Assembly: GCA_964035575.1 (NCBI GenBank)
Contig: OZ037930.1
Span: forward strand, 744,001 to 808,000
DNA: 64,000 nucleotides
DNA from: Rhynchopus sp. YZ270_cl-10
Lineage: Eukaryota; Euglenozoa; Diplonemea; Diplonemida; Diplonemidae
Direction of reading: 5' to 3'
The notes under the pieces are model-generated. The model was not told the DNA's origin, ran no database searches, and saw only the letters and a program-made list of their open reading frames with translations. The position numbers were made by a program, and so were the translations under genes. Below, piece by piece: positions 32,676-42,666 of this stretch. Every line of letters begins with the position of its first letter. The stretch's first letter is position 1.

Positions 32676-33953
32676 TAACTATTTATTCAACGCCTTTTAG
32701 CGTGGTTTTTTTTTGCGATAACTTCACGCATTTTTTTCCCAGGCGAGTGGTAGTTAATTTGCCGAGCGAAGCGAGGCAAATTGAATCCACGAGCCTGGGA
32801 AAAAAATAAGTGAAGTATCGCAAAAAAATTCGCTAAAAGGCGTTGAATACGTAATTTTATTTCACGTTAAATAAAGTATACGAAAGGATTTGGCACTTTT
32901 AGCGTGACTCATTTATTGTGCAATAACTAACGAGTATGTGTCCCTCCGGGCAGCCCTCATTACCCTCCCGCCAGCGCTACCGGGAATCCCACGGGACCCC
33001 TAGCTAGGCTAGCGGGACTCCCGCTGGGGGGGCTGGCGTACCTGAGGGGCTGGAGGGAGGCTAAAAAAGGCTGGAGGGTCCCTCCAGCCCCGTTACCCTC
33101 CCGCGGGGGAACCTGCAAAAACCCGGTAAACTGGGCCCGGGTGCTAGCGGGAGGTCGGGAAATGGCTGTCGTGCAAGAGCGAGAGACATTCAGAAGATCC
33201 CCGCCCATCGCAGAATATCATGTCAGCACCGCCTTCCTCACAATGAAGTAAGGGGGTGGTGTGTCCTTCGCCTTCATAGGTAATGAAGGAGTCGATTTCT
33301 TGTTTCGTAAGTGAGGAGTGTCTTGGACTGTCGTGTCGGTAGCCGGTCTCGTGTTGCTTCAAGAGACACACGAGTCTGCGGAAACTGGTCTTGCAGTTGC
33401 ACCCATACTTCCTCACCAATATGCTGCTCAGCTTACTGAACGCTGTCCATTACGACGACAATTTGATGCACTATGCACAAAACAAAGTCGGCTTCCGTGG
33501 GCTGACCGTTGGGCTTCCCTTAAAAAGCGGTCCCATTCACGGATGTACGGTGTCGACGATGCTAGTCGTTCAACAAAACCACTGTAGTGCTCGTCCATCT
33601 CTTGTCGGAGGACCGTTTGCGTCTTAGATCCTTCGGCATGTTGCGTGTGTCAAAAAAAAATGGGAAAAGTGCAAAAAAAAATCGCAATTTTCAATTTTTA
33701 GGCGGGTGGTGGTGCAGGATGTACCAAAATTTAGCGTGAAGTTATCGCCAAAAAAAACCCCTGTTTTAGCGTGAAAAAAACAAAAATAAAATCACGCTCC
33801 TAAGGAATTGCAGTGAAAAAAAGTGAAAATGCGTGAAATAAAGTTCAATTAGCGTGGTTTTTATTTGCGAAAAAAACACGGCGTGAAATTATCATTAAAA
33901 AGAATCACGCTAAAAGTGCCAAATCCTTCGTATACTTTATTTAACTGTGGAAT
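32676..33953. mobile_element. GA-hairpin foldback element 2, carrying gene-like sequence
   Basis: Starts TAACTATTTATTC. The hairpin at ~32680-32860 has AATTTGCC-GA-GC-GAA-GC-GA-GGCAAATT at the tip and CCAGGC-GA-GTGG facing CCAC-GA-GCCTGG outside it. Second arms AAAGTATACGAAAGGATTTG (32880) and CAAATCCTTCGTATACTTT (33930) enclose ~1 kb that includes coding-like minus-strand sequence at 33640-33140. Between this and the right arm are repeated AGCGTGAA/TTCACGCT motifs. The right end is uncertain by ~10 bp. Confidence 0.7.
33144..33630 (-). pseudogene. Captured gene-like fragment inside foldback element 2
   Basis: Minus-strand segments read as protein-like but in different frames: one (about 33610-33425) contains EMDEHYSGFVERLAS and REWDRFLREAQRSAHG; the next (33419-33144) contains KYGCNCKTSFRRLVCLL, SLTKQEIDSF and LLHCEEGGADMIF. 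No start or intact frame joins them. Composition is unlike the A/T-rich arms, so it looks like cellular gene sequence picked up by the element. Family not recognised; the two segments could be exons or frameshifted parts. Confidence 0.45.
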
Positions 33954-34523
33954 AAAAAAAAAAAATCAATTTCGCAAAACCCGTAAACCCGTTTGCGGGT
34001 TTGCAATTTTCAATTTGCGGGTTTTCAATCTTTTCATCAATCGCACTTCGGTATCGGTCTTCAGGATATTTAGCCTTAGCAGAGGGATACCTGCCAATTA
34101 GCTCAGCATTCCCAAACTGAGCGACTCTTTGCAAACGATGAAGCACCCACGCGTGAGGAGGAAGGACGGGACTCTCACCCTCTCCCAAACTGAGCGACTC
34201 TTCAAACAATCCAACAATACACAGCTTCACCCCCAAGAAGAACTGCCAACTCTAAAAGGAGCCAAAAAAAAATTACTATACACAGTTTTGAGCTATCTAG
34301 AATAACCCCTGCTATTTTCTGCAGGATTTTTGTTCATAAAATACAAATTCACTCCAATAATTTCCGGGCGATTACGGGCGATGGCGATCGCCCGTAATCG
34401 ACCGACGATCGCCACCATACCGTGAATAAACTACCTTAATGCAACTCCTTAATCCAAAAACAAAACAAAATATATCCGTTTCGCTTGATCAGATCTCGAC
34501 CGTTTGTTGCATTGCACGCTTCC

Positions 34524-34558
<35 letters not shown>

Positions 34559-34787
34559 AAAAAATTGATTGTTTCCAGCACACGCGGACTGTGTCAGTGT
34601 GTGATGGTATATGATTATTGCCTGAAGTACAGAAAATGGGAGTGTCGGTGGCGGAGCACAAAAGAGGTAAAATGAGAAACATATCGGGTGGGGTCTCTGA
34701 TCTAATCTGTGCGACGAATATATTTCCCCTAACACGCCATGTTTGGCCAGGGCCTCTCCAGCGCGTCAGTTGCAAAAAAAAAATAGG

Positions 34788-35552
34788 AGTGCTCAAATCA
34801 GGGCGTTCGCCCCGGGGCGAAAAATATTTTTTTTCGTTAAAAAAATCTTTTCCTGAAAAAATGACATTTTATTTCGCCCCAGGGCTTCGCCCCACCGGGG
34901 CGAAACCCTGTATAAATAAATAAATAAAAAAAAAAAAAGGGAGGAAAAAAAAAAAAAAGAGAGAGAGATTTCTCCCCACCACCCTGTCGACCCCCCCGGA
35001 GGGGGGGTCACAGAGGGGGTGTCCACTGTACTCAAAATCATCCGCAAACCCGCCTGCCGTGAGAGGAAGTTTCCCCAGCACTCCCGCTCGCTCCTCAATC
35101 CTGCAGTCAGCTGAAGGTGTCCCGTACCCCCTGTTATAGAAGGTGTCACTACTCGTGTCAACTCTATCTTCAACCTTGGTGGAGGCAGAGAGACGGGTTA
35201 GTTTATTGAAAATAATCAAAATAAGGATGAAGTCTCATATGACGGATGCTTCTCTCTTGTACATCTGTTCGATTAAACAGCACAAAGAGAACCCTCAGTG
35301 AGGGGGGATTGATGAAATTCTCCATCGTTTTGCTGGTTTTAGTCCTGGGGAAGGGATCACGCGCAAATCGCAATTTTTTTTGATCACTCAGCACCAGGGA
35401 TTCACCCCCCACGAACTAGCTTCTCTCCGGCGGAAAAATTTTTTTTTGACCTATTTTAAGCACTAGTAAAAAAGCAAAAATTTCGGGTTTTTTGGCATTT
35501 CGCCACGATCAGGAAAAAACGATGGCGATAGCGAACGCCCTGGCTCAAATTG
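34788..35552. mobile_element. TIR element, GGGCGTTCGCC ends, carrying coding-like sequence
   Basis: Ends CTCAAATCAGGGCGTTCGCC / GCGAACGCCCTGGCTCAAAT are roughly inverted. Near the left end the minus strand can form TTTCGCCCC..GGGC-GAA-GCCC..GGGGCGAAA (34868-34911), another GC-GAA-GC tip. The interior minus strand (35400-34980) is protein-like in two frames: one contains SIRHMRLHPYFDYF, the next KLTRLSASTKVEDRVDTSS and LPLTAGGFADDFE. Family not recognised. Confidence 0.5.
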
Positions 35553-35791
35553 TCAAAAAAAAAAATGCAACAAAATCACCTTATCAACGCCAATATGGGC
35601 CATTATTTGGTAATAAATAGCGAAGTTTTTGATTGAATATTGAGAAGGGGGAAAGGAAAAAGAGGGTTGATCTTGCACAAAAAAACACCAGCAGTTTTTT
35701 GGGCAACGTCTGAATGTGGGGTTTGTGTGGGAGGAATTCATTCAAAACAAAAAAACAAAAAGAGAGAGAGAGAGAGAGAAAGAGAAAGGGG

Positions 35792-35832
35792 TTGGTAAGA
35801 TGAACCTAAGCCACACCGTGATTAGTCACCTC
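35792..35832. repeat. F3 hairpin mini-repeat
   Basis: GGTAAGATGAACCTAAGCC, then ATTAGTCACCT. Confidence 0.6.
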
Positions 35833-37047
35833 GGCCATTAAACGACCACCAAAGAAAAGGCTTTAAAAGCAGGAAAAAAAAAAACAACAACAACAACAAA
35901 AAAGGGAAAAGATTACTGACGGTGATTTGAACGCGACCACACAACGTGCTAATCTTTTTTGATTTGGGGGGGGTACATCTTATGAAATAAAAAAGACGGG
36001 AAGGGGGGGGGTTAAAGCGACAGCAAGGTTTGGCGGCAATCCCTACCTCGATCTTGCTGACAAAACAGAGCAGAAGGGGGGTTATTATTTGTTGTATCGA
36101 CAATCACGTTATACCTACTGGTATAACGATCTGTGCTCAATGTCGGCCGAAGCCTATGCACTACAGAAGGTATAGACGCAGATCATCCTCAACCCTTAAG
36201 AGTAACTTTATTTTTTTTGATAAAATAGAGGTTAAATTCTAGAATTTCAGGCACGATGATGTCACCAAAAAACGCTGGAAAAAAAGGCAGAAGGGGTTTA
36301 GAGTAATAAGTAAAATAAATAATTTTCCTTTTATTCAAAAGTGTACTCCTAGGGAATGTCTTTTTCTTGGGGAAGAAGAAGAAGAAGAAGAAGGAGAAGA
36401 AGAACAAAAATAGGGCAAAAAAAATCGTGAAATATGAAAAGATGTCCAGAGGTAAAAAAAGAAAACTTGTAAGATGAATGTGCCTCTCTCATGCAACACA
36501 TATCTGGTAAAGGTTGCTACAAGCTTCCTATAAAAATCATTTCAAAAAATTTCACGAAAAAAACAAAAAAAAACAAAAAAAAAAAAACAAAAAACTGCCC
36601 TTCTTCACTCTGTTACTTCTTGGGAAAGAGGGGGGTGAGTACTAATTTTGGAATATTTTTCTTCTTCTTCTTCTTGTTTTGGAGTATCAACAAGCACCAT
36701 TTATGAAGAAGGACTGAATGTGTGTGTATGTGTGCACGTTAGGAGAGAAGGGGAGCTTGGGGCTTGGGGTTGGGAACTCGGTGGAGGGTTTTTTTTTTCC
36801 CTTTCCCTCGATTTAAATTATTTGGAATTTGGAATAGCGCATCAAAAACTTGGCTGCATTAGTTGTACCTAATTCCATTTAGCTTTGTTCATTTTTCTTT
36901 TTTGTTTTGTGTTGTTTTTTTAACCTCGCCACAAAAGCCACAAAACACGAAGTGAACGGATGCAATCAACGCAAAAGTCTCTCTGCAGGAAGAACACCCA
37001 CACACATGCAACTCTCACTTCTCTCACTGAAACCCTCATACACGACC

Positions 37048-37099
37048 AAAAAAAAAAACTTTATAAGATGACCTTCAGCCTCTCATGCTTAGACACCGT
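37048..37099. repeat. F3 hairpin mini-repeat
   Basis: A run, CTTTATAAGATGACC, CAGCCTCTCATGCTTAG and ACACCGTA. Confidence 0.65.
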
Positions 37100-37756
37100 A
37101 ATCCAAAAAAGGGGGGACAGGGGGATACATAACACAACGAAAGTGCCTCCCTGCGCACATCAACGGAACTCATTCTCAACGCGGGGACGTACCCAAACAA
37201 TATTTTACATACACGGTGCACTTCCTCTTAGGCTGCAGTCGACAAAAAAAGGGGAATGTGTGGACATAGGCTGATACGACGATGGGATGGGGGGGAAAGG
37301 GTATGTTATGAATGTTGCAGCGATAGAGAGATATATCCAGGTCAAAGTGTCTGGAATACGTTTTCTTTGATGGGGGGGGGGAACAGGAAAAGATTTTTTT
37401 TTTTTTCCTTTTGCTGTATCTAACTCAAAGAGAGGGTTCTGACTCATTGCCACAAAAAGTGGTGATGTGTCCACATAGGTCGCTATAAAAAAGGAAAAAA
37501 AGAAGAGGAAAAAAAAAACGAAATGATGAATGTGCCCGTCATGTGCAACAAACATCTGTGAAAGGATCCAAGCCTTTGTCTGCTCTTAACGTCACCGTAA
37601 TGTAAGAATAGGGCAGAGAAAGGTCGGGGCCTAATATAGGGGGTTTTTGTGCGAGCAAGTCGCCGAGGGTGGGTTAAGAGATGGTGCTCAAAATGTTGGC
37701 CGAAGCCTGCGGAATGTGTGGACGTTACAATATAAAAGAAAAAAAAACACCGTCGC

Positions 37757-37829
37757 AGCTGGTGTTCGTGACCCCCGCTGTTTCGTAGCACGTTCGGTGC
37801 GTTTTTGGGGTATAATAACACGAACACCA
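37757..37829. mobile_element. Short foldback
   Basis: Arms CTGGTGTTCGTG / CACGAACACCAG, with weaker complementarity outside (ACCGTCGCAG / AGTGACCGTTAT). Confidence 0.5.
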
Positions 37830-38261
37830 GTGACCGTTATTTTTTCTTTTCTTTTTTTGTTTTCCCCGCAAACTGGATAATCTGGCAAGCAACATTTGTC
37901 AAAAAAATAAATAAATCAAAGACTAAAAGACACTCTGGTGCGCCCAAAAACAAAAACAAAAACAAAAACAAAAACAAAAACATATACCAAGGCAAGGCTC
38001 CTACAGCACCCAAGCCAAGTGTTCCCTTTTTTATCTAAAAAGGGGTAACATGAAAACGGTCAGGCACAAAACTGGATCTGCACATTTTTTTTTTTACTAA
38101 ATTTTGCTGAGCATTAAGCCCGCAACGAATAGGGAAGAGGGGGGGGTGTGTGGGGGGAAAAATATATTTATTAAAAAAGAGAGGGTCATCAAAGATTCAA
38201 AATAAAGTTTTTTTTTTTTGTGTTGATTTCTCTCTTTTTCGTTGTTGAAAACTTGGGAATA

Positions 38262-38319
38262 TTTTTTTTTTTGAAAACTTTGTTGTATTAGTGAGACACC
38301 CGAAGATGAGCTCCACTAT
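38262..38319 (-). repeat. F1 mini-repeat
   Basis: T run, GAAAACTTTGTTGTATTAG, GTGAGACACCC and GAGCTCCACTAT. Confidence 0.65.
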
Positions 38320-38910
38320 TTAGTTTTTGTTTTTTCCGGTTTCAATTTATCACATATCATGTACGGAAGCAAAAAGTGGAGTTTTGTGAACAGGGCACTC
38401 TTCTGCCTCCCACCGATCAGGATAAGGGTTAATGAGGGAAAGCTGAAACTTAGTATTTTTTTTTTTATAAAAGGGGGAAACATAAAAGAAATGGTGAAAG
38501 GTTATTTAAAAAAAAAAACAGAAACGTTCTCTCCTGCACACACACACATACAACACACACCGTTCAACTCTCATAAGCGTTCCTTGTTGAGCAATATTCC
38601 AGGAATTGCCCACAACTTTTTTTTTTCTCTTCAACCACACAATAAATGAGGGGTACCGTACTCCAACACAATCTACCAAAAAAACCCCCCCCCCCTCCCT
38701 CACTTCTCTCTCATAGAATATACTAAAAAAATGATTTTATTCACATTTTAATCACCTCGAGAGAAACGCGGCAGGTCTGACAAGAAGAAAAGCACTACTC
38801 TGGGATTGCTGAAGAGGGGGGTCTTTTTATTCACGCTTTTCTTGCGTACTTTTTTGTACACCCCCCCATTCAGCTACACCAAAGTTACTCATTTTTTTTT
38901 CCTCTCCCCC

Positions 38911-40038
38911 TCATCTCCTCGCAACTGTCACAAGGTATTCAGCGGTTGCAGAGGAGGAGCCAAGCTTGGGGTGCATGCGGATGTCAAGCTCGTCATCTTG
39001 GAGCATGTTGCGTGCGAGGGCGAGAGCTTTTGCGGTTATGTTGAATGCACTTGGCGCTGACTCTACCCTAAGGAGCAAAGGCATGCCCGATGCACGCGCC
39101 TGCTTTGCAATGTGTGCCGCCACCCGTCCGCAGGTCAGCTGTTCTGTTACTGTGAAGTGCGCATCCGTCTTCGCCTGCTCCGCCGCCGGCTCCCCACACA
39201 CCAAAAACCTCAACGCAGGGTGCTGCTCATCCTCCCTCCTCGCCTGCGCAAACACAAAGTCTATCTGCACCTTCAACGCAATGTCATCCTGCTCCAAGAA
39301 ATGCGCTGCCAGCTGAAACCCCTTCATTGCCTTCGTAACACTCCCTTGCCCCATAGCCTGGACATGCACTGTTTGGTGCAGCCTCATCCTCTTTGCCAGC
39401 GCCCCAGCAACGCCCTTCAACTGTGTGTTCTGCGAGACCCTCATGGGCACTTTGCTCTCCGCGTCTTGTGTGTCGTCGTGGCTTCTTTGAGGAGCATATT
39501 CTGCTGGTCCAGCGTCGGCACCACCTGCTCCCATGCCGGATGCAGAGCCCTGTTGCTGTTGTTGTTGTTGTTGTTGCTGCTGCTGCTGGACGGCTCCAAG
39601 GAGGTCAGGGGAGAGTTGGGGGAGGAGGCCTGCTGCGCCGTACATCTGCTGTTGCAGTTGTTGAATGGCGGCGTAGTTCGCAGTGGTCTGCGCATCGGCA
39701 CCCACTCCACCAGGGGGCATGAAAAGGAAAGGCATCATCATCTGTGGGTTCTGTGCCCCGGTTGCTGCCTGTTGCAATGCCTGCCCCGCGGCAGCTGCCT
39801 GCTGCTGCTGTTGCTGCTGAAGCGCCTGGGTCTGCTGTTGCAGCGCCTGGCTTGTCTGCTGCAGTGCCTGCGACTGGCTTGATGCTGGGGAGAGTTGCTG
39901 CTGAAGTGCTTGCGCCTGCTGTTGCAGCGCCTGGGTCTGTTGCAACACCTGAGACTGCTGTTGAAGTGCTTGGGATTGCTGTTGAAGTGCCTGTGCCTGC
40001 ACCATTGCGTTAAGAAGCATGTTCTGTCCGTTGTACAT
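38911..40038 (-). CDS. Polyglutamine protein with two SpoVS/Alba-like domains
   Basis: Start chosen at the ATG at 40038 (MYNGQNMLLN). The open frame extends 46 codons further upstream, but that part is lysine- and phenylalanine-rich translation of A/T tracts, and an ATTATTAG acceptor lies just before this ATG. The product is 375 residues. Residues ~15-95 are QALQQQ-type repeats and ~150-162 is a pure glutamine run. Residues ~196-262 contain GVAGALAKRM and MGQGSVTKAMKG, and ~291-356 contain GRVAAHIAKQ and NITAKALALAR; both follow the SpoVS pattern (vAGAiA..., GagAvnqAvKAiaiAR). SpoVS is a bacterial family with an Alba-like fold, so a nucleic-acid-binding role is a family-based inference. The polyQ half would favour condensate or ribonucleoprotein assembly. 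An Alba-family assignment is the main alternative. Confidence 0.75.
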   Translation of the reverse strand: MYNGQNMLLNAMVQAQALQQQSQALQQQSQVLQQTQALQQQAQALQQQLSPASSQSQALQQTSQALQQQTQALQQQQQQQAAAAGQALQQAATGAQNPQMMMPFLFMPPGGVGADAQTTANYAAIQQLQQQMYGAAGLLPQLSPDLLGAVQQQQQQQQQQQQQGSASGMGAGGADAGPAEYAPQRSHDDTQDAESKVPMRVSQNTQLKGVAGALAKRMRLHQTVHVQAMGQGSVTKAMKGFQLAAHFLEQDDIALKVQIDFVFAQARREDEQHPALRFLVCGEPAAEQAKTDAHFTVTEQLTCGRVAAHIAKQARASGMPLLLRVESAPSAFNITAKALALARNMLQDDELDIRMHPKLGSSSATAEYLVTVARR

Positions 40039-40484
40039 TGTGCTAATAATTTTAGTTCTTTTTTTTGTGTGGAATGCTGAAAAACGATTGGAGAAGGAGG
40101 AGAAGACGAAGAGCAAGAAAGAGAGAGAGGGGATAAATTGAAAAGGTAACGTTTCTTTTTTTTTTTTTTCAGGCACCTTTTTTCTCCTAGGTTAATGAGG
40201 GGAAAGGGGGCAATGATGTGTCTGGGAGAGTGTGGGGTATTTTTGGTTAATTTCGTGTTAGATTTCTTCCCCTCCCGTTGTTCGGTTCTTTTTTTTTTAT
40301 AGCTACATGTTTGTTAGTCTGTTAACGTCCCTCCCCCATCCCTCCCCCCTTTTCCATCTTTTTGAATTCAACCCCATCTGAACACATCATGGAAAAGTGC
40401 AAAACACCCTCTGTAAACAGGCGTTCCTCCCCCCCTCCCCCTCCCCATCCCCATCCTCCTCACCCCTTCAAAACGCCTCTCAAC

Positions 40485-42308
40485 TCATCTCTCACATACA
40501 GAGATATTATATGCCGCAGCTGCCCCTGGTGCGTGGCAGTGTACGTATGGGCTGGTTATCTTCTTTTTGTAGCAGGCACGAAGCTCTGTCGAACAGGGGC
40601 CACAGCAGACTTCGCTGTCTTTGCGTCCTTTCTTTCTGTGGTAGAAGATAGAGGCTGGTCTAGGTGCGTTAGGGTTCCACCGGAGGCCTCTGTAGTCAAG
40701 CATGACGTTGTGGAGGTTCCCGAAGTACCCGATGAGCTTCGGCCATATGCTCTGATCCGTCCACCGATAGCGGTACCAGCTGTATCCGTAGTCAGAGTTC
40801 TTCAGAAAGTTCATCAACGAGGCGTACTCATTGGACAACACAAGCCCGGTCCATACCCCGAATAACGCCGAATGAAACGCGGTCTGTTCGTTTTCATACA
40901 ACCAATCCCCAGCACTCACCGCTTTCTCCCCTTTTGTTCGGGCATACGCATCAAAGGCACGTTGTGTGTCTCGGGAACACCCGTTTCCGTTGTTCGCAAA
41001 GCCTGTGTGGAAACCCCATGCTTGAGATTCAACGACGCGCTTCATGAGAGGGGTGTCATAAGGGCGGAAGAAGCGGATGTCCCAGTCGAGTTTGACGAGA
41101 AAGTCGTAGTGCTTAAAGCGGGGTTCTTGGAGGAGTTCATGCGTGAAGACGGAGGTGCCACGGACATACCCGACGGAGGAGATGAGGAACGCATCTGGGC
41201 AGCGTTTTGTTGGGGCGGCACATAGGGGTTGACATCCACACCGCGGCCGTACCGAAAGCAGCTCCGAGCTGTCCAACCCTGGTGGATACCCTTCCGCCGC
41301 CTGCCCAATAAAAATGCCTACTCCTTCAGCCGCATCCCCACCAATGGAAGACACATACCGCTTGCTGGTATCATTTCCGGTATTCACCCATTCCCCCCAG
41401 GTTTGCCTCATCTTCGGTGTTTTTAGACCAAATGAACGAATGATATCGTCCTCAGAAATCTCCCTTCGCGTGGTCTCCCTCATCACAAAAAGATCTGTTA
41501 TGTAGGACCCCGCATCCTTCCCTTGGGTCTGTGGGATGAAAAACTTTGGCATCCAGGTACGATAGGTTTCTACTGTGCCTTCAAGAAGTCGTTTGGAGTT
41601 GACATAAGCAAGCACAGCAGTTCTGACTGGGGTGGCAGGAGTAGGGTTGGTCGGAAACTTTTTGTGTGGTATAAAATTTGGTGACATCCCATCGGGGATG
41701 TGAGATGCTTTGTACGAAAGCCGGAACAGACACACCATGCTGGTATTCCCTTTCAACGGCGAGGGGCTGTACTGAAGTGCATGCGAATCCGGCACACAAA
41801 TCAAATTCTTTTTCGCATGCCTCCCACTCCGGCACCTACACCAACGGTACTCCTCATTGGACCCAAACCTGCAGCGTTCCCTCTCTAATAGATACTCCCC
41901 TTTCGCACGCTGCAGATCCTTGCATATATCTCTATGGTCCACATCCTCTACGAACACATCCCCCACAACATGCCCTTGCAGTGCAAGCACAACATTATAT
42001 AGCCATGACGCCTCAAGAACAGCACCGCGCACTGCGATATGCACCATTGCGCATGACATACCCTTATTCAATACGTCCCCAAATACTTCATTAATTTCAT
42101 GCGCATTTGTAAAATAAGCGACTCTATGTGAAGGCTCCCACGGATATGTAATGTTCCCCCACTTTGGGGCCCCTGCAGCCCACACCCTGCAATGAATCAG
42201 TTCTTCTACCTTTACGTCATATGCGCTCTGGAAAAGTGGTAATAAATCATTTGGTACCTCTTCTAGCCCTCCATCACATAATGCAAATGCAAGAAGAAAT
42301 GCGAGCAT
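40485..42308 (-). CDS. Secreted or Golgi DXD glycosyltransferase, GT15-like
   Basis: Start at the ATG at 42308 (MLAFLLAFALCDGG), which gives a signal peptide or short anchor. The frame stays open upstream only through repeat and CT-rich leader sequence. The product is 607 residues. DWD at 408-410 in YDFLVKLDWDIRFF fits the metal and sugar-nucleotide motif of a GT-A fold. FHSALFGVWTGL (478-489) and YRWTDQSIWPKL (513-524) resemble the C-terminal block of KRE2/MNT1-type alpha-mannosyltransferases (family GT15), though below certainty. The N-terminal ~370 residues are cysteine-rich and unrecognised. Expected place is the secretory pathway, adding sugar to protein or lipid; donor and acceptor cannot be read. 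The next feature upstream is a LINE tail 359 bp away. Confidence 0.7.
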   Translation of the reverse strand: MLAFLLAFALCDGGLEEVPNDLLPLFQSAYDVKVEELIHCRVWAAGAPKWGNITYPWEPSHRVAYFTNAHEINEVFGDVLNKGMSCAMVHIAVRGAVLEASWLYNVVLALQGHVVGDVFVEDVDHRDICKDLQRAKGEYLLERERCRFGSNEEYRWCRCRSGRHAKKNLICVPDSHALQYSPSPLKGNTSMVCLFRLSYKASHIPDGMSPNFIPHKKFPTNPTPATPVRTAVLAYVNSKRLLEGTVETYRTWMPKFFIPQTQGKDAGSYITDLFVMRETTRREISEDDIIRSFGLKTPKMRQTWGEWVNTGNDTSKRYVSSIGGDAAEGVGIFIGQAAEGYPPGLDSSELLSVRPRCGCQPLCAAPTKRCPDAFLISSVGYVRGTSVFTHELLQEPRFKHYDFLVKLDWDIRFFRPYDTPLMKRVVESQAWGFHTGFANNGNGCSRDTQRAFDAYARTKGEKAVSAGDWLYENEQTAFHSALFGVWTGLVLSNEYASLMNFLKNSDYGYSWYRYRWTDQSIWPKLIGYFGNLHNVMLDYRGLRWNPNAPRPASIFYHRKKGRKDSEVCCGPCSTELRACYKKKITSPYVHCHAPGAAAAYNISVCER

Positions 42309-42585
42309 TGTGGTCGAAACAGTACAGAGAACAGAGAGAAGAGGAAGAAGTAGGGGGAGAGGGTAATAAGGAAAAGAGAAAGGGGAGAGAGAGAGAGAGA
42401 GAGAGGAGAGAGCTCTAATTAATTGTGTTGTTTTTATGCACAGCCCACAGTGGCCATGAAGGCGAGGGTGTATAGTGGTGGGAACATTCTGGTAGGGAAG
42501 GGTGGAGGGAGAGTGGTGGAGTTGGGGGTGGGGAGGGAAGTTTATTTGTTTTTTTATAATTTGGGTTGGGGGCTTTTTTGGTTTT

Positions 42586-42638
42586 TCTTGAAAACTTGGT
42601 TGTATTAGTGTAGCCACCCCTGAGTGTGCTCCACTATA
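42586..42638 (-). repeat. F1 mini-repeat
   Basis: TTTTTCTTGAAAACTTGG, TTGTATTAGTGTAGCCACC and GTGCTCCACTATA. Lies just downstream of the LINE tail. Confidence 0.75.
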
Positions 42639-42666
42639 GTTTTTCTTTCTCTGCAATGAAAAAAAA

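Larger units (their letters stand above)
35553..38910. other. Intergenic, no gene recognised
   Basis: Contains F3 copies (35792, 36453, 37048), a CGACAATCAC..CATCCTCAACCCTTA block (~36100-36200) of the ~120-bp family, a foldback (37757-37829), (CAAAAA)n at ~37950, an F1 copy (38262) and CT/GAA simple repeats. Frames here are short and low-complexity. Confidence 0.5.

Noticed and set aside
40039-40176. 46-codon N-terminal extension of the SpoVS-like protein
   Set aside because: Low-complexity translation of A/T tracts; an acceptor-like AG lies just before the ATG at 40038.
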